DNA from: Thauera butanivorans NBRC 103042
GTDB taxonomy: Bacteria; Pseudomonadota; Gammaproteobacteria; Burkholderiales; Rhodocyclaceae
Assembly: GCF_001591165.1 (NCBI RefSeq)
Contig: NZ_BCUG01000022.1
Coordinates: forward strand, 28,104 to 92,103
Reading direction: 5' to 3'
Length of the DNA: 64,000 bases
The notes beneath the pieces are model-generated. The model was given only the letters and a program-made list of their open reading frames with translations, had not been told where the DNA came from and made no database searches. The first letter of the stretch is position 1; each line of letters opens with the position of its first letter. The position numbers were made by a program, and so were the translations under genes. Shown piece by piece: positions 47,701-57,062 of this stretch.

Positions 47701-48090
47701 CTCGGCATCACCGGCGCGAGCGCGACCGGCGGCCTGGAGATCGGCGGCACGCTGGGCATCTCGGGCGCCGCCGAGGCCGGCGTGCATATCGACTGGATGC
47801 CCTCGCAGGGCCTGGAGGTCGATGCCGAGGCGGCGCTCCACGCCCAGCCCAGCTTCCGCTTCGACGTGTCCGGCTACGTCGCCGTCACCGCGCTCGGCGC
47901 CAGCCTGTACGACGAGCGCATCGAACTCGCCGCCGTCGAGCTCGGCTCAGGCCTCGAATTCGGCGTGCGCTTCCCGATCACCTATCGCGAAGGCGAGCCT
48001 TTCGACCTTTCGCTCGACGATCTCGAATTCGAGATACCCGATGTCGATCCCGTCGCACTGGTCGACCAGCTCGGCGCGCAGCTTTTCTGA
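44692..48090 (+). CDS. Putative eCIS cargo: DUF4157 + HNH-like motif + long beta-rich region
   Basis: 1132 residues. A disordered Pro/Ala-rich N-terminus (about 1-140) precedes DUF4157 (about 150-225: DFADVRIHTDAEAARL, GARAFTSGRDIHV, LLAHELAHVVQQ). Residues about 360-400 carry FQVDHVVELQ, then NSIQNMELLD, then N-S-S-S-G. That order (D-H...N...N-x-x-L-L...N) resembles an HNH/beta-beta-alpha-metal nuclease. Residues about 460-1120 form a long beta-rich, repetitive region with many D/G turns and no Cys-rich or membrane part. It is the last gene of the cluster. Nuclease activity is a guess from the motif. Confidence 0.78.
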   Translation: MEAPSPRFARRPSERPALGPQALARSGGTARAAASSPHPAAAPAPPSTLPAYAARPTRLSQPGEAIEREAEGHADAAAPASTPDPTPTAAPAPPPSAASADSDATPSPPAHAAAAAAAGTSSPSAPPGAALPAYAAGRVEDRRGRGEPLPEDARAPLESHFGRDFADVRIHTDAEAARLTAALGARAFTSGRDIHVAADAYAPDTAEGRHLLAHELAHVVQQDGQAAAVLARAIEPEMHTRYHESARTAAALAALERLEIPAVKARHLPLYSGLAAAGNLKRVRGYGRDGADQRSVWNSQAQVGADAIRERLGERNIPVPADAGGRIRLKLHRGAPLTTKRLSELQTLLRIPGWDRNGRKVPQFQVDHVVELQVSGQMGSGVGNSIQNMELLDQPSNSSSGGTIRSGIYRKVDAFLDTFDPRPDRSTFLRQHDLVFTGVVATGAGSAAGASAWWTKTEIESAEALGTASPPSPAEDGDTQGSAGEFILTSGPGGITVGRFRHSPGAAPVVGRTQARALAGLEITAISLADNTGNPEGPIGSMAAKWDLPPDWKPETPELTVSLNGDGEYCGYPSALPALKLEYSKLSPVLFESVSTEDGELSAEGTLTPSIPILDAPITVRLRGRDLTFSLDYGPDQVSLPIPRTTIDDAYVSIFYSTARGLGAGGQILFSIEGAGSGELAASTSTTGGPVFEGGFTFEPSLFDRARVRAWWRNGQFGADGTIGIDTPDKIRGIESATATVSVDEGRWAFAGSAALSVPGVDEASIAITQGENGLNIAGDVQLAANPAIRSGSIHVECEQSDGGWKVSASGTAQPAIPGVDSELSVSYDDGAFDASFSGAFSRGMLSGQISAGATNRSIGEDGQPSGDAAPDAPIIVYGSGSATVRIAPWLQGTAGLRLDPNGEITVSGEIALPGQLEIFSRLEYDKRLFGLSTQIPIIPGVVAEVGGNLSANASIGPGAFDQLRVGIEYNPAHEENTHVTGDAHLKVPAQAGLRLGARAGVGLGITGASATGGLEIGGTLGISGAAEAGVHIDWMPSQGLEVDAEAALHAQPSFRFDVSGYVAVTALGASLYDERIELAAVELGSGLEFGVRFPITYREGEPFDLSLDDLEFEIPDVDPVALVDQLGAQLF

Positions 48091-48263
48091 CCCACCTGCC
48101 GCCTCGGCAGCAGCGCGCGGACCTCTCCGCGCCGGCGGCGATCGTCGATCAGGAACACCGGCACGAAGTCCGGGCAGGCATCAGCACGAAGAAGGAGCCG
48201 AGCCGGCCGCCCAGGATGATCGGCACGAAAGCCGGCGGAATGTCGACAGACATGATGAAACGA

Positions 48264-49754
<1,491 letters not shown>

Positions 49755-49774
49755 GGCCTTTGGCTCCTGAAGAG

Positions 49775-50560
49775 TCACCGCATCACCAGGCCGCCATCCA
49801 CGAACAGCACCTGTCCCGTCATGAAGCTGCTGAGTTCCGAGGCCAGGAACAGCACCGGCCCGGCGACATCCTCGGGCCGCGCCAGGCGCTTCAGCGGCGT
49901 GGCTGCCATCAGCGACTCGCGAAACGACTCCCGGGTATTCTGCGTGCCCTGAGTAGGATAGACCAGGCCCGGCGCCACGCAGTTGACGCGAATGCCCACG
50001 GGCCCCAGCTCGCCGGCCAGATTGCGGCTGAAGGCCACCAGCGAGGCCTTGGCCGTGGTGTAGTCGTGGTAAGGCACGACCGGGTGCTCGACGAGGTTGG
50101 TGACGATATTGACGATGCTGCCCCGCGCGCGCCGGCGCATCAGCGGCAGCACCGCGCGGCAGACCTTGAAGGCTGCGCCCACGGCGCCGTCGAACTGGGC
50201 CTGGTAATCGCGCCAGTCCAGGTCGTCGAAGCGGCTGCGGCGCTCAGGGTCGAAGGCATAGGGTTTGAAGGCGTTGTTGACCACGACATCGATCCCCCCG
50301 GCCTCGCGTGCGATGTCTTCGGCCATGGCCTGTACGGCGGACTCCGAGCCGACGTCGGCCTTGACCGCCCAGGCGTCGCCGCCGGCGGCCTGGCAGGCCG
50401 CCACGGTCCGGGCTGCCGCCTCCTCGTTGGCCAGGTAGTTGACGGCCACCGTCGCCCCCTCGCGCGCGAACGCGGTGGCGATGGCCGCGCCTATGCCGCG
50501 GCCCGCTCCCGTGACCAGCACCACCTTGCCGCGCAGGCTCAGTCCAGATGGCTGGTCCAT
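49775..50560 (-). CDS. Short-chain dehydrogenase/reductase (FabG-like)
   Basis: 261 residues. NAD(P)-binding TGAGRGIG near residue 18, VVNNAF, and catalytic YTTAK, all as in classical SDRs. The start at 50560 ([12 protein letters not shown]) lies 1 bp after the upstream binding-protein stop. In this operon it could reduce an aldehyde made by the LuxC-like protein to an alcohol, but the substrate cannot be read from the sequence. Confidence 0.87.
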   Translation of the reverse strand: MDQPSGLSLRGKVVLVTGAGRGIGAAIATAFAREGATVAVNYLANEEAAARTVAACQAAGGDAWAVKADVGSESAVQAMAEDIAREAGGIDVVVNNAFKPYAFDPERRSRFDDLDWRDYQAQFDGAVGAAFKVCRAVLPLMRRRARGSIVNIVTNLVEHPVVPYHDYTTAKASLVAFSRNLAGELGPVGIRVNCVAPGLVYPTQGTQNTRESFRESLMAATPLKRLARPEDVAGPVLFLASELSSFMTGQVLFVDGGLVMR

Positions 50561-50561
50561 C

Positions 50562-51575
50562 TCAGGCCTCCGGCAGCAGGCTGGTATCGACCACTTCCGC
50601 CACCTCGATCCGGCGCTGCACCAGGCCGAGCGCACGATAGGCGTCGGCCCCCTTTTGCAGCGCCTCCAGGTCGAAGCTGCCCAGGCCCTTGCCCTCCACT
50701 GTCGGCAGCGAGGCCGCGTTGCGCAGGCGGATCACGTCGAGGTTGATGTCGCGCTGCGTGCCGTCGATGGCGTACTTGCCGGCCAGCGTCGCGGCCTCCT
50801 CGGGGTTGGCGATCATCCAGGCGGCGCTGTCGCGGTAGCCTTTCAGGAAGGCCTTGAGCAGATCCGGCTGCTGGCGCAGCGTGCCCTCGCGCACCACGAA
50901 CATGTCGCTGGAGATGTTCAGATGGTCGCGCACGTGCATCACGTCGACCTCGGCCAGCCCCTTGCGCAGGCCCACGGCCAGGCCCGTGTCGGTGGCGGCC
51001 GTGGCATCGACCTGGCCCTGCATCAGCGGCGCGAAGTTCAGCAGGCCGGTGACGACGATGCTCACGTCCGACTCCTCGAGGCCAGCCTGGTGCAGCATCA
51101 CCAGCAGGTTCAGGCGTGTGCCGCTGGACAGGCTGTAGACGCCGATCTTCTTGCCCTTGAGGTCGGCCGGCTTGCGGATGCCTGCCGACTTGAGCGAGAC
51201 CACGTTGAACACGTTCTGCGGATAGATATCGTAGATGGCGACCAGCTTCTCGCCCTTGTCCAGCGCCATGAACAACGACCCGGGGTCGGTGAAGGCCACG
51301 TCGGCCTGGCCGCTGAGCAGGTTGCGGATGGCGTCGCCGCCGCCCGCGCCGGGCAGGTAGGCCAGTTCCACGCCCTGGGCCTTGAAAAAGCCGTGCTCGG
51401 GCTCGGCGAGGATGTTGGTGATCTCGCTGATGGGCTTGCTCCAGCCCGCCAGGCGGATCCTGCCCTGGACCGGAGCCGCCGAGCCGACGCCGGCAAGCAT
51501 CAGGCCGGCGAGGCCTGCAGTGGCGCCGAGCAGGCGGCGGCGGGAGATGAACGGAAGCTGGACCGGTGTATGCAT
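50562..51575 (-). CDS. ABC importer substrate-binding protein (NMT1/THI5-like, SsuA/TauA type)
   Basis: 337 residues with a twin-arginine-like signal (FISRRRLLGATAGLAGLMLA). The mature fold follows the SsuA/ThiY pattern: GFFKAQGVELAYLPGAGGGD, GQADVAFTDPGSLFMAL, LKGKKIGVYSLSSGT. It delivers a small anionic or heterocyclic ligand to the permease. The CCCFC cysteine motif of fungal THI5 proteins is absent. The TPP riboswitch ahead of the operon suggests a thiamine-related ligand. Confidence 0.85.
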   Translation of the reverse strand: MHTPVQLPFISRRRLLGATAGLAGLMLAGVGSAAPVQGRIRLAGWSKPISEITNILAEPEHGFFKAQGVELAYLPGAGGGDAIRNLLSGQADVAFTDPGSLFMALDKGEKLVAIYDIYPQNVFNVVSLKSAGIRKPADLKGKKIGVYSLSSGTRLNLLVMLHQAGLEESDVSIVVTGLLNFAPLMQGQVDATAATDTGLAVGLRKGLAEVDVMHVRDHLNISSDMFVVREGTLRQQPDLLKAFLKGYRDSAAWMIANPEEAATLAGKYAIDGTQRDINLDVIRLRNAASLPTVEGKGLGSFDLEALQKGADAYRALGLVQRRIEVAEVVDTSLLPEA

Positions 51576-51593
51576 GGCAGTTGCCCGTGGCAG

Positions 51594-52406
51594 TCAGGAG
51601 TTGCCGCGCGAACGCGGAGGGGACGAAGCGGACAGGGACGAAGCGGGAAAGGCGTGGGCACGCAGCAGCCTGCGCTCCAACAGAAGGCAGCCCTGGTACA
51701 GCAGCAGGCCGATGACGGCGATGAGCACCAGCGCCGCGAACATCAGGGTGGTGTCCATCATGCCCTGGGCGGCGATGACCACGGCGCCCAGGCCTTGGCT
51801 CGAACCCATGAACTCGGCCACGACGACGCCGACCAGCGCCAGCACCACGGCCACGCGCAGCCCCGCAAGGATGGCGGCAGGCCCATGGGCAGCTTCAGCC
51901 GCAGCAGTGTCTGCAAGCGCGTGGCGCCCAGCATGCGAAACAGCTGCAGCCGCTGGGCATCGGTCTGGCGCAGGCCGGTCAGCGTGTTCTCCATCAGCGG
52001 AAAGAAGCAGATCAGCGCCGTGATCAGCACCGTGGGCAGCATGCCGAAGCCGAACCACAGCACGAACAGCGGCGCCAGCGCCAGCTTGGGCACGACCTGG
52101 CTGACCACCACATAGGGCTTGAGCACGCGCTCCAGCAATTCGGATTCGGCCAGCGCCATGCCGGCAAGCAGCCCCACGATGCTGCCGGCCGCCAGCCCGA
52201 GGAACAGGGCCTGCAGCGTCGCCCGGACGTGCGGCCAGAAATAGCCCGAAGCCAGGCCCGACCACAAGGCCTGCGCCACCGCCGAAGGCGCGGGCAGCAC
52301 CAGCGCCGACAGTCCCCATTGCCGCACCACCAGCTCCCACAGGCCCAGCAGGACCAGGAACAGCGCCGCCGCCAACAGCCGTGCCTGCATCGGCGTCGGG
52401 TTCATG
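51594..52406 (-). pseudogene. ABC importer permease with a frameshift
   Basis: Reading from ATG 52406, a SsuC/ThiX-type permease (MNPTPMQARLLAAALFLVLL, KPYVVVSQVVPKLALAPLFV, EAA-loop region LGATRLQTLLRLKLPMGLP) runs normally to about 51880 and then leaves frame. The second reading frame resumes with AILAGLRVAVVLALVGVVVA and continues to a plausible end at 51594. One missing G near 51874-51881 (on the minus strand CCGCC where CCGGCC would restore Pro-Ala) explains it. Everything else is intact, so this is either a recent mutation or a sequencing error. Confidence 0.82.
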
Positions 52407-53169
52407 TGCCGGCCCCGTCCATGGCAGCGCGCACGCGGGCGCAGTAGTCGTTGAAAGCCGGGCCGTGGCGCATGGCCTGCATGCGCGGCGCGGGCAGCGT
52501 GATCGTCCAGTTTTCCACGATGCGCCCGCCATGCATCAGCGCGATGCGGTCGCCCAGGTAGACGGCCTCGTTGATGTCGTGGGTGACGAACAGCACCGTC
52601 GTGCCGCGCTCGCGGCAGGTGCGCAGCAGATCGTCCTGCAGTTCGGCGCGCGTGATCGCGTCCAGCGCCGCAAACGGTTCGTCGAGCAGCAGCAACGGCG
52701 GTTCGAGGACCAGCGCCCGCGCAAGCGCCACCCGGCTTTGCTGGCCCCCCGAAAGCTGGCGCGGATGATGCTGCGCATGACTGGCGAGCCCCAGTTGGTC
52801 CAGCAATCGCAGCGCGCGCTGCGCATCCTGCGGCGTGGGCCGGCGTTGCAGCGATACGGGCAGCAGCACGTTGTCCAGCGCACTCAACCAATCCAGCAGC
52901 GTGGGCGCCTGGAACATGAAGCCCACCTGCGGCCCGGGTGCGGCCAGTTCGCCGCCGCGCAGCACGATGCGCCCCGACTGCGGCTTCAGCAGGCCCGCAG
53001 CCAGCTTGAGCAGCGTGGTCTTGCCGCAGCCGCTGCGGCCCAGCAGGCAGTGGAACTCGCCGGCCTGCATGCGCCAGTCCACACCGTCGACCACCGGGGC
53101 GCGACCGGGATAGGTGAACACCACCTTCTCGATATCCAGAAACGCCACGGTCGCGCCTTCAGTCCGCAT
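52402..53169 (-). CDS. ABC importer ATP-binding protein (SsuB/ThiZ type)
   Basis: 255 residues. Walker A GRSGCGKTT near residue 44, Q-loop FMFQAPTLLDW, signature LSGGQQSR, Walker B LLLLDEPFAALD, and switch His in VTHDINEAVYLGD. It energises the importer with the permease and binding protein downstream. Its start overlaps the LuxC-like gene by 11 bp and its stop overlaps the permease start, so it is firmly inside the operon. Confidence 0.92.
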   Translation of the reverse strand: MRTEGATVAFLDIEKVVFTYPGRAPVVDGVDWRMQAGEFHCLLGRSGCGKTTLLKLAAGLLKPQSGRIVLRGGELAAPGPQVGFMFQAPTLLDWLSALDNVLLPVSLQRRPTPQDAQRALRLLDQLGLASHAQHHPRQLSGGQQSRVALARALVLEPPLLLLDEPFAALDAITRAELQDDLLRTCRERGTTVLFVTHDINEAVYLGDRIALMHGGRIVENWTITLPAPRMQAMRHGPAFNDYCARVRAAMDGAGT

Positions 53170-54610
53170 ACGGGGCGAAGGGCTGCGCCGCCGCCTCGGC
53201 CGATTGTTCGATCTCGGTCATGCGCACCAGGTCGATCAGGTTGAAGCGCCCATCGTGATGCCAGCCGGCCTCGGGCATGCTCATGGCGCCGATGGCGCTG
53301 ATGCGCGTGACGCCGGCCGCGCCCAGCAGGCTGGCCAGCCGGTACAGCTCCTCGGGCGAGGCCGCGATGCCGGCGGTCTGCAGGAACGCGCGCTGCTTTG
53401 CGACCACCGGCACCACCTCATCGAGGCGATCCACGCCGACCACGGTTATCGTGCGGTACAGCGCAGTCGGCGCCAGCGCTTGCAGGCTGTCGCCGTAGGC
53501 CACGCTCCAGGGCGCATCCACAGGCCCGATCAGCACCTGATCGTCGCTGCCCCACTCCACGGCCTGCTGCCATTTGGCGACGGCGGCGCCTTCCGCCAGA
53601 TCCAGGGGCCGGCGTGCAAAGCGCTGCTGCAGATTCGCCAGCTCGGCCGCGAGGTAGTCGGCGAAGGCGCGTGGCGGCACCGGCGCGCCGCGCTCCACAT
53701 AGAACACATGGGGCGAGTAGCAGCCCTGCTGGTCGTAGCGCATCACGTCCCAGGCCGCCAGCCGCGCGACGGCGGGCGCCTTGAGCGCATCGAGCGCCGC
53801 TGCGCCGACCAGGCCGAAGCCCAGCTTGTGGCCGTGCGGCAGAAAGCGCGCAGTCATCGGCAGGCGCTGGCGCAGCGCGGCCAGCGTGTCGTTGCCGCCA
53901 TAGGCCAGCACCGTGTCGGCCTGGGCGTAGAGCGCATCGACTTCCTCGCCCCCGGCGCCACGCCACCACACCACGGCCAGGCAATCGGCCAGCGGCGGAT
54001 GCACCTCGGCCAGCAGCCGCGCGAACCAGCCCGCGAACAGCGGCTCGGCACTCGCCAGCTTGCCGATGCCGGGGGCCTTGACCAGCAGGCCGCAGACCAG
54101 GCTCCACAGCGACAGCGCAGGCACGTTGCCGGCCCAGACATGCACGAGCAGATCGGGACCGAAGGCGCGCACCGCGCCGCCCTTGGGCGCGGGCTGGAAA
54201 CCGTCGAGGACGGCGGGGTTGGCGAAATCCTCGGCCACGAAGCGGCGCAGCTGTGGCGCGCGGAAGGTCTTGAAGTAGCCCGTCAGCCCCAGCCGCAGCA
54301 TGTCCGCGTCGTAGCCGCTGACCACGGGCAGCCAGGCCTCGGCCTCGCGGCGGAACGGATCGTTGCGGTCCAGCAGACGGGCGATCGCGCGATCGATCAC
54401 GTCGATGATTTCGGCCACCGGCATCGTCCTCAGATGCCGGTCCGCCGCCCCGCGCACGCGCTGTGCCAGTGCCTGCATCTGCGCGGCCGTCAGCATGGGC
54501 ACGGAGACTTCGAGCCGCAAACCATCGCGCTCGAAAGGCAGCACGTGCCACTGCACCTCGTCGTCGCGCAGGCCAGGCAGATGGCCCGCCGTGATCCGCT
54601 CCACCTTCAT
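53159..54610 (-). CDS. LuxC-like acyl-CoA/acyl-protein reductase
   Basis: 483 residues of the LuxC family, which reduces an enzyme-bound acyl group to the aldehyde with NADPH. Conserved segments are LLVHVWAGNVPALSLWSLVC (about 150-169), VLAYGGNDT, and DQQGCYSPHVFYVERG with the expected acyl-accepting cysteine. The start at 54610 overlaps the LuxE-like gene by ATGA. No luxA/luxB luciferase genes are present, so light emission is excluded here. The pairing with a LuxE-like ligase points to reduction of a carboxylate to an aldehyde. Confidence 0.87.
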   Translation of the reverse strand: MKVERITAGHLPGLRDDEVQWHVLPFERDGLRLEVSVPMLTAAQMQALAQRVRGAADRHLRTMPVAEIIDVIDRAIARLLDRNDPFRREAEAWLPVVSGYDADMLRLGLTGYFKTFRAPQLRRFVAEDFANPAVLDGFQPAPKGGAVRAFGPDLLVHVWAGNVPALSLWSLVCGLLVKAPGIGKLASAEPLFAGWFARLLAEVHPPLADCLAVVWWRGAGGEEVDALYAQADTVLAYGGNDTLAALRQRLPMTARFLPHGHKLGFGLVGAAALDALKAPAVARLAAWDVMRYDQQGCYSPHVFYVERGAPVPPRAFADYLAAELANLQQRFARRPLDLAEGAAVAKWQQAVEWGSDDQVLIGPVDAPWSVAYGDSLQALAPTALYRTITVVGVDRLDEVVPVVAKQRAFLQTAGIAASPEELYRLASLLGAAGVTRISAIGAMSMPEAGWHHDGRFNLIDLVRMTEIEQSAEAAAQPFAPYAD

Positions 54611-55689
54611 GCGGCCGCCGCCTTCACGAATTCCTCGACGGCCAGCGAGCAGCCCTTGGCCACCGCGCCCTCGGCGCGCCCCAGCAGCAGGAAGCCGCCC
54701 TCGGCCCATTGCCCCACGTCCTCGGTCAGGATGGTCGTGACCGAGTTGTAGTTGGCCAGATCGCAGTGCACGAGGATGCCACGCTCGCCAGGCGCCACGC
54801 TGCGGCCCGTGACGGGCTCGACCAGGCGCGAGCGGATCCAGTGCGGCCCCGACTTGACCGAGGGCAGCACGGCATTGCCGTCGTCGTAGAACTGCGTGCT
54901 CAGTTCCGTCATGCCGTACATGTTGATGCAGTGCGTGCGCGGCACGCCGAGCAGCTCTTCCAGCCCGGCGTAGAAATCTTCCAGCGGCAGCTCGCGCGAC
55001 TGGCCCTTGTAGCCGCCCGTGTCGAGGATGCGGCTGCCGGCAGGCAGCCGGAAACCGCGCCCCTGCTCGCGCAGCGCATCCATCACATGCACCAGGCTGA
55101 AACTGGCGCCCAACAGCGCATAGGCTCGTCCCGTCCGCTCGGCCTGCTCCAGCGCGGCGCACAGGCCCGGCAGATCCAGGCCCTCGGGCGTCAGGAAACA
55201 ACGGCTGTCCGCGGCGCCGAATTCGGATCTGGCCAGCGCCAGGTAATGCGCGAGCGAGGAATTGGGCATGGCCTGCTCGTCGGGAAACAGGATGCCCATG
55301 GACAGACGCTGCGCCCCGCTCATGAAACGCCGCGCGAAGTTGCGCGTCATCGACAGGTCATAGACATCCAGCCTGGGATGGAAATGCCGCCCGCGCGCCG
55401 CGCGGCCCGTGGTGCCGCTGGTCATGAACACGCGCTCGGTTGGCAAGGCCGGTTCGCTGCGCAGCTCCATAGCCTTGAACGCATCGATTGGCACGGCCGG
55501 GATGTCGCTCCAGGTCTTCACCTTGCGCAGCGTGGCGCCGCGCCGCTGGCAGAAGCTGCGGAACGGCGCGTTGTTTTCGTACTGGTAGGCAAACAGCCGC
55601 AGCGCGAGTTGGTCGAACTGTTTGTCGGTGCAGCCATCCATCGCGATGAAAGCAAGCAGGTCTGCAAGCAACGAAGCGGCCTTGTCCAT
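54607..55689 (-). CDS. LuxE-like acyl-protein synthetase (carboxylate-activating)
   Basis: 360 residues of the LuxE/acyl-adenylate family. FMTSGTTGRAARGRHFHP (about 94-111) is the ATP/AMP-binding loop; CINMYGMTELSTQFYD follows. Near the C-terminus VAKGCSLAVEEF holds the cysteine that takes the acyl group in LuxE. It activates a carboxylic acid with ATP and passes it on. It is the first gene after the TPP riboswitch, with Shine-Dalgarno GAAGGAA at about 55694-55700. I selected ATG 55689 (MDKAASLLAD) because the longer reading runs back into the riboswitch leader. Confidence 0.87.
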   Translation of the reverse strand: MDKAASLLADLLAFIAMDGCTDKQFDQLALRLFAYQYENNAPFRSFCQRRGATLRKVKTWSDIPAVPIDAFKAMELRSEPALPTERVFMTSGTTGRAARGRHFHPRLDVYDLSMTRNFARRFMSGAQRLSMGILFPDEQAMPNSSLAHYLALARSEFGAADSRCFLTPEGLDLPGLCAALEQAERTGRAYALLGASFSLVHVMDALREQGRGFRLPAGSRILDTGGYKGQSRELPLEDFYAGLEELLGVPRTHCINMYGMTELSTQFYDDGNAVLPSVKSGPHWIRSRLVEPVTGRSVAPGERGILVHCDLANYNSVTTILTEDVGQWAEGGFLLLGRAEGAVAKGCSLAVEEFVKAAAA

Positions 55690-55769
55690 GGAATTTCCTT
55701 CGAGAGCGGGGACGTGATGCTCCGAAGTGCCCCGAGCCCGCCATATCAATGCACGGTCTGTCAGGGTCA

Positions 55770-55850
55770 AGCTCTTCTTCCGCCGGCATGATCCGGTTCA
55801 AGTTCTCGGGTATGGATCTCAGCACTGGCGTGCACCCCGGAGCGGGAACC
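55770..55850 (-). promoter_or_regulatory. TPP riboswitch (THI element)
   Basis: On the minus strand the core elements appear in the correct order: GCTCCGGGGTGC, GCTGAGA, ATACCCGAGAACTTGAACC, GGATCATGCCGGCGGAAG, and a closing GAGC that pairs with the first GCTC (P1). These are the thiamine-pyrophosphate contacts of THI elements. It ends about 80 nt before the LuxE-like start. No terminator with a U-run follows, so control of translation initiation is more likely than attenuation. It should lower expression of the operon when TPP is abundant. Confidence 0.88.
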
Positions 55851-55910
55851 ATGTTACCGCATGGTGCCGGCGACATGCTGAACAAACGCTGTTTCCGGGA
55901 CTCGAACAGG

Positions 55911-55924
55911 CCAATGGATATTGG
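55911..55924. promoter_or_regulatory. Short palindrome between riboswitch and operators
   Basis: CCAAT-GGAT-ATTGG, two perfect 5-bp arms, in the AT-richer part of the region that must contain the promoter of the riboswitch operon. A possible leftward promoter (TTGCAG, then TATGTT with a 19-bp spacer) lies just upstream but is weak. It could be a protein site or chance. Confidence 0.25.
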
Positions 55925-55956
55925 CAAACATAAACTTACAGCCCCATGGATCTGCA

Positions 55957-56002
55957 ATGTGGACACTGTCCATTTGAAATCCTAGGATGTGAACGCCGTC
56001 CA
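55957..56002. promoter_or_regulatory. Two repeated operator-like sites (consensus ATGTGRACRCYGTCCA)
   Basis: ATGTGGACACTGTCCA (55957-55972, a perfect TGGACA-C-TGTCCA palindrome) and ATGTGAACGCCGTCCA (55987-56002) lie exactly 30 bp, about three helical turns, apart. They sit between the riboswitch operon and the VOC gene and could bind a repressor (TetR- or ArsR-like) for either side. No cognate regulator gene is adjacent. Confidence 0.5.
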
Positions 56003-56179
56003 CACTACAGCCGTCACCACCCGCGCCCGCCTCGCCTCTCACATCCAGGTTTGCCTGTGGTTTGGCGCCCGAGACCATGAACGAGTTGAAAAAACTCGAC
56101 GCCGCTACCGCGCAGGCAAGCTCCGGCGAGTGCTCAGCCGGCGCCTCCGTATCCTCCCCCCAACCGACCGGAGCTCCCC

Positions 56180-56596
56180 ATGAAAGCCAATCCCGTTGTC
56201 TGGTTCGAGATTTACGTTCAGGACATGGCGCGTGCGCGCAAATTCTACGAAACGGTGTTCCAGTGCACGCTGGAGCCGCTGGCTGCGCCTGAACAGGCCG
56301 CATCTAAGCCGGCCGCGCCCGAGTGCGAAACCGGCGGCATGGAAATGCTGAGCTTTCCCATGGACATGGATGCCCCCGGTACTGGCGGCATGCTGGTCCG
56401 CATGGACGAGGTCTCGTCCGGCGGCGGGGGCACACTGGTTTACTTCGGCTGCGAAGACTGCGCCGTCGAACAGTCGCGCGTCGAAGCCGCCGGCGGCCAG
56501 GTACACAAGCCCAAGTTCGCCATCGGCCCCTACGGCTTCTGCGCACTGGTGGTGGATACCGAGGGCAACTGCATCGGCCTGCATTCCATGCAATGA
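56180..56596 (+). CDS. VOC-family (glyoxalase/PhnB-like) protein
   Basis: 138 residues. N-terminal VVWFEIYVQDMARARKFYET and C-terminal GPYGFCALVVDTEGNCIGLH are the two halves of a vicinal-oxygen-chelate fold. No known metal-ligand set is obvious, as in many PhnB-like stress proteins. Directly followed 20 bp later by an SRPBCC protein, a frequent pair of unknown function. Confidence 0.82.
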   Translation: MKANPVVWFEIYVQDMARARKFYETVFQCTLEPLAAPEQAASKPAAPECETGGMEMLSFPMDMDAPGTGGMLVRMDEVSSGGGGTLVYFGCEDCAVEQSRVEAAGGQVHKPKFAIGPYGFCALVVDTEGNCIGLHSMQ

Positions 56597-56615
56597 GCCA
56601 GAAGGAGACACGAAG

Positions 56616-57062
56616 ATGAGCACCGGAACCGTCCACCTCCACCGCGTCCTGCGCACCACGCCCGACAAGGTGTACCGCGCCTTCACGCACGGCGCGGCCC
56701 TGGCCAAGTGGCTGCCACCCTACGGCTTCGTCTGCCACGTCCATCAATTCGATGGCAAGGTCGGCGGCAGCTTCAAGATGTCGTTCGAGAACTTCTCGAC
56801 CGGCCACAGCCATTCATTCGGCGGCGAGTACCTGAAGCTGGTCCCCGGCGAATTCGTCGAATACATCGACCGCTTCGACGATCCCAAGCTGCCCGGCGAA
56901 ATGCGGGTGACCGTGAAGCTGCGCGCGGTATCCTGCGGGACCGAGGTCAGTATCGAGCAGGCCGGCATTCCCGAGCTCATCCCGGCCGAGATGTGCTACC
57001 TCGGCTGGCAGGAATCCCTGCTGCAGCTTGCCACGCTCGTCGAGCCCGACATTCCCGACTAG
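56616..57062 (+). CDS. SRPBCC/AHSA1-family protein
   Basis: 148 residues with the START-like pattern: LHRVLRTTPDKVYRAFTHGA, KWLPPYGFVCHVHQFDGKVG, FVEYIDRFDDPKLPGEM, and C-terminal GWQESLLQLATLVEPDIPD. Such proteins bind small hydrophobic ligands in a deep cavity. AGAAGGAGA precedes the ATG at 56616. It is likely co-transcribed with the VOC gene. Confidence 0.85.
   Translation: MSTGTVHLHRVLRTTPDKVYRAFTHGAALAKWLPPYGFVCHVHQFDGKVGGSFKMSFENFSTGHSHSFGGEYLKLVPGEFVEYIDRFDDPKLPGEMRVTVKLRAVSCGTEVSIEQAGIPELIPAEMCYLGWQESLLQLATLVEPDIPD

Noticed and set aside
44542..47841. A 1099-codon open frame opposite the second DUF4157 gene
   Set aside because: Low-complexity Gly/Arg/Ala composition, no Shine-Dalgarno, and it opposes a gene with clear DUF4157 and HNH-like motifs.
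16634..48090. Prophage or type VI secretion system
   Set aside because: No capsid, portal, terminase, lysis or integrase genes, and no TssB/TssC pair, TssJLM or ClpV. The DUF4255 cap, Afp15-like ATPase and DUF4157 cargo define an eCIS.
48091..48263. Remnant gene between the last cargo gene and glpK
   Set aside because: Short frames on both strands show no convincing family similarity; the segment is only 173 bp.
53159..55689. Bioluminescence operon
   Set aside because: LuxC- and LuxE-like proteins are present, but luxA, luxB and luxD are absent, and the operon is led by a TPP riboswitch and contains an importer.
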